From NCBI RefSeq assembly GCF_954871325.1, contig NC_088776.1:30304508-30368507 (forward strand): DNA of 64,000 bases. Direction: 5' to 3'. Every line of letters starts with the position of its first letter. Position 1 is the first letter of the stretch. The position numbers were made by a program, and so were the translations under genes. This document shows, in pieces, positions 10,116 through 22,244 of the stretch. Under the pieces are notes generated by a model. It was not told where the DNA came from. It made no database searches and saw nothing but the letters and a program-made list of their open reading frames with translations. This DNA comes from Gordionus sp. m RMFG-2023 (Eukaryota; Nematomorpha; Gordioida; Chordodea; Parachordodidae).

Positions 10116-12299
10116 TTATAAATTAGCTTTATTTTTACGGCGAAGACCTCTTTTTTTATTCCTATTTTTCTCAAGATAGATATTTTGAAATGATCGAATA
10201 TTTGGTCGATGAAATTCGTTATGTTTAACTATTTTTGAAAAGCCCTTTTTAAATTTGACGTTCTTCTTAGTAAGATCATTCTTATGAGAGGCTGCTACCT
10301 CTTTTTGCTTTTTATTGTTTGTCATACCGGTTTTCCAGTGATATTGTTTTTCCCCCTTTCGTGTTTTATTATATAAGTTTTTGAACTTGTTAGTTCTATT
10401 AAATGGTTTTAAATTCTTTTTATCGAGAAGGCTCAAACTATCATAAAGTATTTTTTGTGACAATTGTTCCTTTGATCCATGGGACTCGGATTTTGTATCG
10501 ATACACATATTATATTGCTCGTCATTTAGCTTAAAATCGCAGTATTTTTTATGATATAAATGGAGAAGGTCTGGATCCATGGATCTAAAAACCTAATATT
10601 AAACATTGTGATACAGCAATACTTAAGTTTTTTTAAACTTTTAAATCACTTTTAACGTGCTTTTCATATAAATCAACATCTTCGGCTCCCCAACCAGTTA
10701 TATTTAGATTAAACCCACCAACCGATAAATAATCTTGTTTATACAGACATACTAGTCCAAATCCATAAGTAACCCAGTGACCTATAAATAACTAAGCTTT
10801 TATATATATTATATTTGATAAAAATACCTGTGTATTTATTTATAAGCTCCAAATTTTGATAGTATTTCTCATTTCGTGTGTAATTTTTGACGAAATCTGG
10901 ATTAAATTGTGAAAACACCACAGGATAATATACGGAACTTCCTAATTGTGTATTCTCACGACATCTGGTCAGAAATTGAGGAGTCAACACCATATCCGCA
11001 TCACAAAAAAACATGAGGGACTTGAGATCGTTTAACTCATTGGCACCTTTATGCAGAGCCCCTCCTCTTGTAAATTTACCTCCCATGGGAATTATTTCTA
11101 TTTCAAATGAATTTAACTGTTTACCAACAATAACTGAGTTGTATTTGTCCAAAAAATCCCTCATCATCAAATTTAATTCTAATTCTACTTCATTGGAAGT
11201 ATCTTCAATGAATAATACAACGTATAATTTTACATTTAATCGTCCAATTTTTCTGTATTGATCTAAAAGAAAGGTAGAAAATCTTCTTTGGATATCCTTT
11301 CCACCTGCTAAAGGGAGTATTATGTGAACCTTTTCAATGTGTTCCGACGATTCAAGTAGGTTAAAAGGCCTGGGATATTTTTGATTTGTTTCCACAAACT
11401 CTAACAATGAAATTATGTGTGTGTCACCCAAAGCTTGAAATAATTCTACTCTTATGGTATCAAAAATTAATCGCTTTTTATCATTTTTATGTCGAATTCT
11501 AAGATCCAATATATATTCGGTACCATAACCATCCTCATGCAGTAAATAACCATTTAAAATCTTCTGTAATTCCCAATTCTTATGCCATTTTTCTAGTTTA
11601 TTAATTTTTCTAAAGTTTAAAAAATAGGGTTAATTGTGTCCATATCTATCTAATAAAGAACAACTTAGCATATTTATTTTTCCTTTTATATATTGCTGTT
11701 AAATTAAAAGAATTGGGTTAAAAAATTTACCTCATAACCATTTCCAATAATATAGAATTCATTTGCTTATAATATCCTGTTAAAGCTACTTTTGGTTCAT
11801 TTTCAAATTTATCATAAAGATAATAATCGTTGAAATATTGATAACTTTTATTGATTATTTGTTTGGATTTAATTTTTTTCTTTACCCGCAAAAATATTTC
11901 TTGGGATATGGGAGGCGGAGGAATATCTGATACTGTTTCTAAAATACCCCTTTTGTAACGAAATATGTCAGATTCATAATGTTTTTCAAGATTAAAATCA
12001 CCATAAGAACATTTAAAACATGGTTTACATTTATAATTTTGCATTGATGTAGAACAAATCGATATTTTTGTGGTGTTCGCATCGTTAGGTCTATTACTAT
12101 TACATCCATAACAAAAATAATCATTGCAATATAAAACTTGAATCCATAATCTTAAATTGAACCCTGAAAATATGCACAAAAGGGTTTTGAGAAAGTTTCT
12201 AAAGGATAATAATTTGTAGGGAGACTTGTAACGATAATGTGATTGAAAAATATTTGATTTCCAATCAGTGTATGAAGTAGAGATTTGGTTGATAGGCAT
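10116..12299 (-). CDS. Chondroitin sulfate N-acetylgalactosaminyltransferase (CSGALNACT-like), 4 exons
   Basis: Predicted exons on the minus strand are 12299-11731, 11609-10828, 10781-10639 and 10592-10116 (stop), giving 656 residues against 532 in human CSGALNACT1 (length from memory). The family (CHGN, Golgi type II membrane) adds GalNAc to start or extend chondroitin sulfate. Visible marks are a hydrophobic stretch near residues 31-58 as possible anchor, then VHIILPLAGG, GGKFTRGGALHKGA, the metal-binding DxD in FFCDADM (about 393-395), VYYPVVFSQFNP, a join giving YTGHWVTYGFG, GGFNLNITGWGAEDVDLY, VFRSMDPDLLHLYHKKYC and LNDEQYNMC. All align in order with the human enzyme. The joins are phases 2, 1 and 0 and keep frame. 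Introns are 121, 46 and 46 bp. The C-terminus carries an extra Lys/Asn-rich tail of about 100 residues. The N-terminal exon is Cys-rich and poorly conserved, so the start is less sure. Confidence 0.93.
10639..10781 (-). CDS. CSGALNACT-like exon 3 (GWGxED region)
   Basis: This 143-bp exon would be missed by frame length alone. It begins after an acceptor (ttatttatag) and encodes HWVTYGFGLVCLYKQDYLSV then GGFNLNITGWGAEDVDLY, the second catalytic segment of the family. It ends KSDLK before a GTTTAA donor. The following 46-bp intron ends attag, and exon 4 then resumes VFRSMDPDLLHLYH with no gap against the human protein. Confidence 0.9.
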
Positions 12300-13139
12300 T
12301 GCATTATTTTGATTTAATATTTTTATATTGTGATTTAGACATTTTAATTTATATAAATGTTTTTAGATTTATTTCCTAATGGGAGTTGAATCATATTGTG
12401 CGATTTTTATTTTAAAGTCACATTCTTCTTTTCACATTCAAGTGTCAATGTACTTAATGTCTATAAATATAATATAAATAAATTTTTATAGAGAGTATAA
12501 TTAAATAAATAAACTTGTGGCGGAGAGTTTAAAAATTACAGATATATAAATTTAGCTGAAAATATTTGTATATTTTTATATTTATCATCTTATAATTATT
12601 AATTTTATTGGTAAATCTGACCTATAAATTTGGGATTAAATAATGTGAACAATATTTATCTAGATGTGGATTATTTAGTGGATAAAAATAAACCATATAT
12701 TGAAATATACAAATTTATATTTTAAAATATAAATATTATTTTTTGTTACCCGTCTTAAATGTTGTAATATCGGTTGAATAAAATTCAGTTTTGCTTAGTT
12801 ACTTTTTTAATAATAGCATAATTGTTTAATAAGAAAAATAAATTATTATAAAAGAATGAATTAGAATATGTCAACGATAGAAAAGGTTAAAAACATTGTA
12901 TAACTCATCATTTTTATATCATCAAATATTTTTTAATTATATTAAAAAGTAAAACCTGAGGGCAGATTTCACCATTATTTTTATGCTATCGTAAATTTTT
13001 TTTCTATTGATTTTATAATATTTTTAATAAAAGATTTATGAGTTCATCAGTAAATTTTTTATTATTATTCCTGTCTGATAAATATAATAGTAGGGATTAA
13101 GGGAAATTAAGTTTGAACTAAAAAATTTCTTTTAAGTTG
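12300..13139. other. AT-rich region upstream of the CSGALNACT-like gene
   Basis: This lies 5' of the minus-strand gene and would contain its promoter, but no core element can be told from the AT background. No gene or repeat was recognised. Confidence 0.4.
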
Positions 13140-13275
13140 GTAGATAAGGCTAATGTTTGCAGTGGTCCTGTTTTTTTCCAAAATGGCGGACCGTCGGAAC
13201 GTCGAATGGGACTAGACCGTAGGACCTTTAGTTCAGCCCAGTCGGTTCAATCCCATCGAAAATATGTTTTTTGTT
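13140..13275. other. GC-richer island, probable non-autonomous element fragment
   Basis: A stretch of about 120 bp (gtttgcagtggtcctg, then aaaatggcggaccgtcgg, ggactagaccgtaggacc, cagcccagtcggttcaatcc) is far richer in G and C than its flanks. It contains repeated 'ggac/gtcc' words that can pair. 'TTGCAGTGGTCC' resembles the TGCA-bearing hAT-type ends elsewhere in the window. It is not classified. Confidence 0.35.
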
Positions 13276-13769
13276 AAGCTATAAAAGTTTTATTCTGCAT
13301 TAAATTTGTTAAAAATGAAATGTGTTAAATCACCAAAATTTTAATTATATCGTTAATTTTATTTTATTATTTAATACAACTACCTAATATTTTTAAATAA
13401 TATGAAATCAATACCAAATTTATTGAATATAATATAGATCAATTTTTTTTCGTCCTTTTTTAAAAACAAATAATTCATATCAAAAATTCAGGACAAATTC
13501 AAAATATTTTTGAAAATTTTTTTTAGCATTATATACCCACTCTTGATCACTTGCCTAGTTGCCTCCTAAATTAGATGGTTTATACTTTTTTCTACTCAAT
13601 CTATTATCTTTATTGCCATTTTTATCATCCAGATTAACAAACAACTCAATGATCTCAGGCTTCACATGCTTAACCGATCGTTTATTAGTTGATGCAAATA
13701 ACAAATGGGAGGTTAATTTAACACACTCATTTACTAACAATCATCACTCATAAAAAATTTCACACCTTT

Positions 13770-14170
13770 AATATTGAAATACCAAACCGATATATCAGTC
13801 AATCCGACTTTAGATTGTATTCAATTCCTTAAATCAGCTCAGACTTAGTGGTCATGAAGGATTGGAATTCATTCCCTAGTCGTAAGATAATCTTTTATCA
13901 GACGAGTAATTGTGAGTTACCATTGGTTTAATCTAGGTTATATCGTGCCACAAGCTTGCAAATCACCAGTTAATTCAAAGGGTAGAGGCATGGCTCCAAT
14001 TGCGACACCAACGCCACACAGCAATAAACCATGTAACAAACAGTGGTCCACATTCCGGACCATCTTGAACTTACAAATTTACCTCACCTAGATGGCTTAA
14101 GACCTGATGGTATGACAACTATTTGGGCCATTGGAAAATCACTAACATAGGACTACACAAACTGTGATTT
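13770..14170 (+). pseudogene. Fossil of a reverse-transcribing element: conserved C-terminal 'DGxRPDGxT' domain
   Basis: About 14090-14170 reads DGLRPDGMTTIWAIGKSLT and then DYTNCDF. It strongly resembles the DGKRPDGxTxxxWxxGxxLxWDxTxxDT segment found near the C-terminus of a group of animal retroelement proteins. Weaker related words precede it from about 13950. Base composition is richer in G and C than the flanks. The element is broken, with several breaks, and looks old; its exact family is not settled. Confidence 0.5.
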
Positions 14171-14473
14171 TATTTTAATAGAGTCCCCGTAATTTATTTT
14201 AAAAATATAATTATTAAAATTTCCAAATTTCAAACACTTAATTATTTAGACAATGTTAATATTTAATACATAAATTCATTTGAAAATTATAATTAGGATT
14301 GCACAGTCCTTTAAATTCAACATAAATGATTATTGGATTGAATTAAAATCAAAACCTATTTTAAAAAAAATAGGAGAATCATTTGTTGTTAATTTTTTTA
14401 TTAATGAATAAAATAAGAAGGGGGAAGGGGTCTTTCCGTGTGCTTTAAAGGAAATAAGAGGGATATTGAAGTA

Positions 14474-14750
14474 AGAGATCTGCAAAGTTAGGCCCGGCCC
14501 GTACATTTAAAATAATCGGGTTCGGGCCGGGCCGAGTCTAATATTTTGAAAAAAATTTCGGGCCGGGTCGGGTCGGACCTTGGAAATTTTATTAAATATA
14601 TTTAAATTTATCAATTTTATATTGAATTTTTTATGTAAAATAAAAATTTTTGATTTAATTTATTGAAACTTAACGCTATATAACATATGTTTTTTATTTT
14701 AAGTAATTATAAAAATTAATTTTTATATTTAAATAACGGTCTAATTTTTT
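14474..14750. mobile_element. Fragment of the (T)AGAGATCTGCAAAGTTAGGCCC family
   Basis: The left end 'agagatctgcaaagttaggc' is followed by ccggcccgtac, then alternating gggccgggccg and A/T runs, then 'gtcggaccttggaaatttta' and 'cgctatataacatatg'. The same order is found in the complete-ended copy at 60492-60844. The right end is missing here. Confidence 0.75.
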
Positions 14751-14924
14751 AAGTATTCACTCTTCTCTTGGATGATATATACCCCCCTTTTTTTAAAATA
14801 TATATATTTTTTTATAGTCCTTTTTAATGTCTTCATAGATTATAATATATATTATATATTTATTTTTTTTATATTTAATTTTTAATATATCCATTTTATA
14901 TATTTTTAATCCTCTGTAATTTAA

Positions 14925-16615
14925 TGATTATGAAAGTAATAAAGTTAATTTTAAAAAAAATTTTAGTAATTTAGATAAATTAGGGAAAGAGAAAGCGAAA
15001 GAATTTATAATTTCATCAATATTTAATTGTTTAAATAAACTTTTTTCCATTGATAATATGGTTAAATTATTGAGAAATGAATCTTTCATGGTACTACGAA
15101 GTCTTGTTTTAATTAATTTAATTTTACTCATGACTCTTTCGGCAAATAAATATTTATATAAAATTCTTAAATTAGGGAAAGCAGAAAAATTTAAAAGTAG
15201 ACGACAATGTAAAATAAATGAATAGTTTTTCCAATCTGAATCGTAAGTCCCTGATTTATCATCATCATCAGAAGAAGCTAAATAATGTATTGGTAAAAAT
15301 ATTTTAATTAAATAAATTTACAATTATCAGTATCTGACAAATCTTTAGATTCTTGAACCTCTAGGTTATGAGTAATAATTACATTCCCTATTTTAGCCAT
15401 CTTATAAATATTTCTAAACTTCAACATTTCTTCGAAAATTTGACTTGAATTTAAATTGTAAAATTCACAGATATCCTCGATATCTTCTTTAATAATTGAT
15501 TTTTCTGCCACATTATTTGGCGTAAAAAATTATGTTTGATGTAAAAATTTCATCGAATCATCATTAAATCTTTCGTTAAACTGCATAATAATTAAATCGA
15601 GTGCAGCATATAACACACCTATTTTAAAACTAAAAAAATTTCTATATTTAATGATGAAAGTATATATACCTCCAAAAATTTAATGTTATTATCTATTAGA
15701 TTAAAAAATAATTAAGACAATAATTTATATTATACTTCTCAAATTAATCAAGCAATCTTTTGCCAATTGAATTTGATTTATTGCAAACCCTATATCCTTC
15801 GAAATGGTTTGCAATTTTGTACAAGCCAAACTTGTTATCAACAATATTTTATCCAAAACACTAAGTGATATATAAAATCAAATTTTTCTATTCTAAAGAC
15901 TATAGCACTATCCATAGTGGAAGTGGCAGGATCTTCAGAATCCTTTAAATTTGTTAAAGCTGCCCTCAGCATCATAAAGTATAAAAAAATTTACAATAGC
16001 TTTATATGACGATAGCCAGCTTCTAAATCATTTTAAATATAAATAAATAAGGTACTATTACCGAGTGGTATTCTTGATGCGTAGAAATCGTTGCGATTTT
16101 TTCAGATCATTACTGAAATTTTTTGAGTACCTCATATCTTTTTACACCATTAAAATAGATATAAATCTCATCTAGTATTCCTAGAACATTTGAAGTTCTT
16201 TAATTGATTGGCATAATTAAACAATGATTAAATTTAATCAATGACAATAACACCAAATAAAAGCTACCTTTGGCGCCTCTGCTCTAATCAAGGCCTGCAC
16301 ACCATTGATTCTTCCACTCATGTTTGAGGCGCCATCATAACTTTGACCAACTAGGAATTTAAGGGGTAAATTCATCGAGCCAAGTTTGGACATTATATTA
16401 TGCTTAATATCGAGACCTGTGGTATTTCCCGTACAATATATGTCAATCAGTCTTTCAACAGGTTTCGGCGTCTCACTATTTTCAACACATCTTAGTCAAA
16501 GCTATTGCTTCTGATTTCGAAACATCATATGTGCCATTAACTATGATTGAAAAGCACCTGTTAAATTCAATCTCATTTTGAATTTTTTTTATAACCATAT
16601 TTTTCATGGTTTAAT
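14925..16615 (-). pseudogene. hAT transposase remnant, ZMYM1/DUF4371 type
   Basis: From the 5' side on the minus strand, about 16600-16270 gives FSIIVNGTYDVSKSEAIALT, like the DUF4371 xSxIVDETTDISKxExxxL segment, and later a run resembling LVGQSYDGASNMSGxxxGVQALIRAEAPK. About 15680-15310 gives GVLYAALDLIIMQFNERF and IEDICEFYNLNSSQIFEEML. About 15170-14930 gives FPNLRILYKYLF and SKIKLIKTRLRSTM, SFLNNLTILSMEKSLFKQLN, the C-terminal dimerisation part. Many stops and frame changes show decay. TIRs were not found. Confidence 0.8.
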
Positions 16616-16619
16616 GAGA

Positions 16620-17497
16620 ATATTTATGTTATTATATGTTAATAGATTTGCATATGATTTCGTTTTTAATCCCTTATTGTTTTTCTCCCAGTACAGGTTC
16701 AGAATCTGCAATGATAATAAGGCCCGTCAGGCTTGGTTACGAGATATTAAATAACCTAGACATCTTATTAATATTCTTATGATAGAACGGTTATTATCCA
16801 CACATTCTTTCTGGTGTATTATAAATTGTAATATGGAATTTTTGTTGTGTGAAAGCTTTCCATAATCGGCCATCATATTTGTGTTCATGCACAATAATAT
16901 CACTATTAAATTTCATGATCATTAAAAGAGTTAGATATTATATTTTTTTCTAACACATTTTATAATTTTTAAGGTTAATATTTTTAGGCATATTTTGAAA
17001 TTGGAAAAATAATTTATGACAAGAAATCTCGGATAACAACCTAATTTACTAAACATCGATCTAAAATTTTCGTCAATACATATTAAATTAATAAATAAGT
17101 GGGAGGGGGGGGGGGTCTTGTTATTACATACATAAACCAGAAATCAATTGGTTATGGATAGATGTAGCAGAACAATAAAAAAAAAATTTTCAGATATTAA
17201 AATAAAATTTTTTTTAAAAAAAAGTACCCCCACTCAAAATTTTAAAATAAAAAATTTTAAAAAAAAAGTACCCCTACCCAAATTTACTGAAGCAGTTGCT
17301 TCGGACCCCCCCCCCCCCACTACCTCCCCTTCCGTTGTAGGGGACACTGCCCTAGAGAAGAGTAATGCTTAAAAAATTATAACATAAAAAGATATAATAT
17401 AAATATAATTAATTATTGTTTAAAATTTATATTTTAATGATTGTAGAATATTTATTATATATATTAGAAATTTTTATAATATTAATTTACAATAAGT
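16620..17497. other. Non-coding stretch with G11 and C12 homopolymer tracts
   Basis: A run of 11-12 G lies near 17101-17115 and a run of about 12 C near 17306-17318. Between them two 'aaaaagtacccc(c/t)ac' words are repeated (17220, 17268). The frame 17148-17372 is Lys/Phe-rich low complexity and is not credible as a gene. Confidence 0.4.
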
Positions 17498-18208
17498 AAA
17501 TGAGGCATTGGCGTACGCAGCGAGGGGGGAAGGGGGGTAAGGGGAGGGAGGCAACTCCCCCCCCCCCCCCCCCCCAAGCCAAAAAATGCAGATGCCGGAA
17601 ATATTTATTCGTATCTCATATTAAATATATATTTAATTACATTTATTATCACATTTATCTACTAAGTTATTTTATCAATTAATTTCGATTTCAAGTTTTC
17701 CGGAGTAATATTTACTTATTATTTTCAAATTTTTAATGGCGTAATATTTATCAACCATTTTCAAATTTCTAGTCAAATAATAATTATTTCTGAAACTTCT
17801 TGTCCAACATGGAAAAAGAAATTGCAACCTTGCCCAACGAGATAGAGTCTCTGCCATCAAGCAGTAACATTAAGGAATTAGAAGAGCCAATTATTTGCTA
17901 TTACTGAAATATCACAATAGCCTGAAAGAAATATTTCCTCAGAAGTAAGAAAATTATTGGATTCAATGCTTATTCCAAATTTTATTTCTCATTAGAATGT
18001 ATTATTTAATTATACAACTAATTTAAGTATTACTTTTCAAAAACATGACATTGACTTGATTAAGAAGATGAGAATAGCGGAGAGCATTTTATCAGAACTC
18101 AAGGAAATTAGGGCTAATGTTGATGAAGAATTTAATATTTTATATTTTATTGTTGAGTCAAAGCAGAGCTATATTTTTAATATTTGTCTCCCTCGATTTG
18201 TAACAAGG

Positions 18209-18282
18209 CAATCTCGTCGTTAAAACATTAATATAAGATCAGTAGCAATCTCGTCGTTAAAACATTAATATAAGATCAGTAG
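18209..18282 (+). repeat. Perfect 37-bp tandem duplication inside hAT copy 1
   Basis: The unit starting 'caatctcgtcgttaaaacat' occurs twice back to back. It is not doubled at the matching place of copy 2 (about 52710), so it arose after the copies separated. Confidence 0.75.
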
Positions 18283-18651
18283 AAGATTATATCTTAAATA
18301 CAGATATATTTATAACCCAAATAAATGAATTTTTAATTCATCATGCACCACTTACTAATCTGCAAATATTACTTCCACAAAAGCCTTCCCAACCTTTTTC
18401 AGATGGTGATAAAAAAGAAATATTTGTTAGATTTTTGTTATGAAGATGTTAAAGTATCTTATGATGCCTTACTCGCTGAATAACTATGTTTATAAGATTA
18501 ACTATTCTTGATATAGTCCCAAAAAATGCTATGGATGCTTTGCATTATTTCAAACACATTTTAGATTAAATTCCCAATGTATTAAAAAGGTTTATAAACT
18601 CTTCCCATTAGTAAACTAATGAGAGAACATTCTCTTTTTTAAGAAGAATAA

Positions 18652-19046
18652 CAGAGGCCTGCAGAAGTACCATTTGCAGGGCACGACCCGGATTTTTTTT
18701 TAAAGATTTTTTACGGCCCAGCCTGGGTTTTTTTTAAAAAATTTTTAGGCTCGACTCGGCTTTTTTTAAAAAAATTTCAGGCCCAGCCCGGCTTTTTTTC
18801 ATATATAATTTTCAGACCCGGCCCGGATTTTTTTAAAATAAATTATATTTATTTTTGATTTTTATAGCTAATAATAACGATTTAAAATATAGGCTGTTTT
18901 AAAAAATACAGCCCGGATTGGGTGTTTTTTTAAAATAATTCAGGCCCGGCTTGGGTGTTTTTTTAAAAAAATTTCGGGCCCGGCCCGGGTATATTTAAAA
19001 AAATTAAAATACTGTCTGGCCTAGGGGCTGAGCCTGCAGGTCTCTG
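18652..19046. mobile_element. CAGAGACCTGCAG-family element nested in hAT copy 1 (copy C)
   Basis: Ends CAGAGGCCTGCAG and CTGCAGGTCTCTG are near-perfect inverted repeats. The interior is almost wholly GGCCCGG blocks alternating with T/A runs. It lies in the transposase remnant directly after the codons for RRI, splitting the RRIKTY motif. The related element at 52076-52395 occupies the same codon position in copy 2. Confidence 0.85.
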
Positions 19047-19383
19047 AAAAACATACCAAGTAGTACAACATCTGAAAGTAGATTGAAAGGTTTGGATCTT
19101 TTGAATATTCATAGGCATTTGACGACAAGCAAGGATGAGATAATTGAAAAATTAACTCAATCACAACGAAGATTGGATTTTACATTATAACATACAAAAT
19201 GCAATTATTTCTAAGAAACTTTTTGTGTAAAGGCTCAAAAAATTCAAATTTCTATTTTGGGTCATTTAAGTGATTCTTTACATATAATTTTTTTATAATT
19301 CACATTTTAAAATTGTGTATTAGAAATAGTTATTAGTCCCCCCCCCCCTAGATTAAATTCCTGCGTACGCGCCTGAAATGAAG

Positions 19384-21560
19384 TAACAAAAAAATTTACT
19401 AAAGATGGAGAAAATTTAAATCTGTCTCTTTCTTCATAAACACACTCTTGTTGAAGTTCGGTGTAAGTCCATATTTTGTTATTTTGTCGAAGACATTTTT
19501 TATGTTGATCACATGCGCTTCATCATTATCACCAGTTATCAGTAAATCATCTATGTAAAATTTGACATCCTTAATATCTCCAAAAATTTTATCCATAGTA
19601 CATTGAAATATTGCTGAAGACGCAAAAGGGAGTCTCTTAAATCTATAATAACCTTTGTGCGTTGATATTGTCAGTAGATCTCTAGATACTTTATGTATTG
19701 GTACTTGAAGGAATGCATTTTTGAAATCAATTTTTGTAAATTTTTTTCCTTTCGATAATTTTTAAATTAAATCATTAATACGCGGTATCGGATATTTAAA
19801 GTGCTCTAAAGCAGGGTTTATCGTATTTTTAAAATCAAGCCTTAGTGATCCATCACTTTTATAAACTGGAGTGAACGGACTTGCCCAGTGTACTTCTTCT
19901 ACTGGTTCTATTATCTTATCATCAATTCATTTTTGTAATTCTTTTGTTATTAGATCAAGTCTTTTATATGGAACACGTCTTGGTGGTATAATCTAAGGTT
20001 TTGCATCTTTTTTTAAGTGTAATTTAACATCACTGCGATATATTGGTTTTTTATTAATTTTTATATTTCATTGTTTTATCAACTTTTCTATCGTATCATT
20101 ATGATTTTCTTCGATTAGATTTACAAATTTACTAAGTATGTTCCCGAAAACTTTTATTCAGGTCCTTCCCAGAAGTGCAATCTTGTCACTTTGGACAACA
20201 TATGCATTTAAGTTTTGAGTTTTTTCTTCATATTTTGCTTTTATTTGAACGATTCTCAACACCTCTATCCTTTTGACATCATATCCAGTGAGTTTTGTAT
20301 CCGATTTATTTAAGACTTTGATTTTTGTAATATTAATCGGCAATATAGTATACCAGGAACCCGTATCGATCTGCATGATTATTGGTATATCATTGAGGTA
20401 TTGTGTTCCTTTTTTCTACTTTATCATTATTATCTTCTTTTATTTCTTCTATATCGACGGTATTTATATTGCTCGAATTTCTAAATTGATTATTATTATT
20501 ACCTCGATATCTGCTATTGTACGATTGGTTATAGTTTTGATTATTATTGTATCTTGGTATGTATCTTGATTTGTTCTGTTGTCTATTATAACTGTAATTA
20601 TTTTCATTATATTTAAAATTATCATGATTATTATATCTATAGTTATTGTAATTGTTATTGTAATTGTTATTGTAATTGTTATTGTAATTGTTATTGTAAT
20701 TGTTATTGTAATTGTTATTATAATTATTATTTTTATTGTTAAATTTGCAAAATTATTTTACGATCTTGGCCCATTATATCCCCTTTCATTATTGTAATCT
20801 ATTGAAATGTAATTGTTTTGATATCTTGATTCATAATTATTCGGATGCAATTTAAAATTGTTTTGATATCGTGGATTGAAATTGTTTTGATATCGCGGAT
20901 TGTAACTGTTCCCTTGATAATTGTTTCTCTGATAGTTATCATATCTAGGTGTCCATTGAGATCTGTTCACGTTATTTGTTTGCGCACTCATCCCCTTGTT
21001 GTGGTCGTCGTATTTCTTTCATCATCCGTCTATCTGTATCCATTTTATTGTCTCTCTGCATTTCTATTTGTTTTATTGCCGTAGTGTCCCCTTCTATTTT
21101 TATCCTATCTGTTTTATTAATTATTTTATCAAACCTTCTTGTTCCTCAATTTCCTCTCCTATTTTTGATATCTCTGGTATATTTACAATTTCTGTACGAA
21201 ATATTTTCTGCTGTATTTCTTTATTAATAGAAAAAATTTTTTTTTTCTCAATCGCTCTACTATAATCACTGAATTTGCATTTATTACTTAATATACATAT
21301 TCTACTTACCAAATCACTGAATGTCTCACTTTTTTTCTTGAATAGCTACATTAAACTCCTTTAAATACGTTACATACGATTTATCTAGATGTAATAGTCT
21401 GAATCTTTCGAGTAAAATTGACGGATTGCTAAACTCTGTTGGAGTACATATAGCCTCTAGTTTCAGATATTCCTCCTCTGGAAGTTTTTGAGTAAATGCA
21501 TATGCCTTCTCCTGCGTCTGAGAATTGAGGGTCTCTAAAAATAATATCAAATTTTTATTA
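19384..21560 (-). pseudogene. Ty3/gypsy-like LTR retrotransposon fossil (gag, protease, RT parts)
   Basis: The order on the minus strand is gag-like text around 21550-21330 (QEKAYAFTQKLPEEEYLKLE), then a low-complexity Asn/Tyr/Gln/Arg-rich nucleocapsid-like part (about 20990-20580). An aspartic protease part with DTGS follows at about 20370, then reverse transcriptase including YIDD near 19550. The element is truncated at the RT end, where hAT copy 1 abuts it. LTRs were not recognised. It is broken, with more than five breaks by eye, and looks old. Confidence 0.75.
20640..20745. repeat. (attgtt/attgta) microsatellite within the fossil gag region
   Basis: About eight units of 'attgttattgta' occur. 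On the minus strand they extend the Asn/Tyr-rich tail of the gag-like part; on the plus strand they create an artificial Ile-Val frame. Confidence 0.8.
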
Positions 21561-22244
21561 AAAACTGCAATTTAGTATAATTTTGACACTCGATGATATT
21601 GTTCTTTAAATATACTAAAAGTTTCATCTTTATTTTATTTTATTTTATTTTATTATATCATTTATTTTATTTTCAATATTTTATAATTATAATTTATAAT
21701 ATATATAGCAAAATACAATACAACTATTTAATATTGTTAGTCTCTCTAATATCGTTGGTAACGTTTCGCTTTTAATATGAATAATCTCCCGTTACTATCT
21801 ATGTATTGCTTGCCGTGGATTCGTCTATAAGCATTTTGCATATCTTATAGTCTAGGATAACGTAAAAGAATGATAGTTCTACTTTCATGTAATGTGTATG
21901 TAAAATCGTTTTTCCTCTCATTATATAGTTGGCGAATAGTAAAATCAGGTAGTTGTATTCTGCGGCCAAATTCCTACTACCCCATGTGCTGCCGAGAGGA
22001 TTAAAATAAGACTTCGTAATATCATGAAAGATCATTTTATAAATAATTTAACCATTTTATTAATGAAATAAAATTTATTTAAACAATTAAATATTGACGA
22101 AATTATAAAACTTGATTTCTCTTCGCCTAATTTCTCTAAATAATTAATTTTAAAGAAAATATTTTTAAAGAATATATTTTTATTTATATTATATATCAAA
22201 GATTGATGCAATAAAAACTATTGTAATTTTTTATTGTGGCTGAG
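21561..22244. other. AT-rich stretch, 5' side of the retroelement fossil
   Basis: A minus-strand frame at 21799-22035 (contains LGSTWGSRNLAAEYNY) is not recognised and may be leader or LTR-proximal sequence of the fossil. No paired LTR was seen. Confidence 0.3.

Larger units (their letters stand above)
17506..19375 (+). mobile_element. hAT element with 8-bp TSD, copy 1 (1.87 kb, ZMYM1-type remnant inside)
   Basis: The termini are CATTGGCGTACGCAG and CTGCGTACGCGCCTG, inverted repeats of 15 bp with three mismatches. They are flanked by AAATGAGG (17498-17505) and AAATGAAG (19376-19383), a 7/8 target-site duplication typical of hAT. Just inside both ends are G/C homopolymer tracts. The interior holds plus-strand transposase remains: ERTFSFLRRI at about 18621-18650, then after a nested 395-bp element SESRLKGLDLLNIHRHLTTS, KDEIIEKLTQSQRRLDFTL and a stop near 19190. 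Most of the catalytic part is missing, so it is a non-autonomous derivative. A second copy lies inverted at 51630-53423. Confidence 0.88.

Noticed and set aside
11013-11261. Plus-strand frame opposite the CSGALNACT-like exon 2
   Set aside because: Complement of strongly conserved minus-strand coding sequence.
17148-17682. Lys- and Pro-rich plus-strand frames
   Set aside because: Created by A runs and by C/G homopolymers at the hAT end.
20273-21265. Several plus-strand hydrophobic frames (Ile/Val-rich)
   Set aside because: They are the complement of the Asn/Tyr-rich gag-like part and of a microsatellite of the minus-strand retroelement fossil; no independent coding signal.
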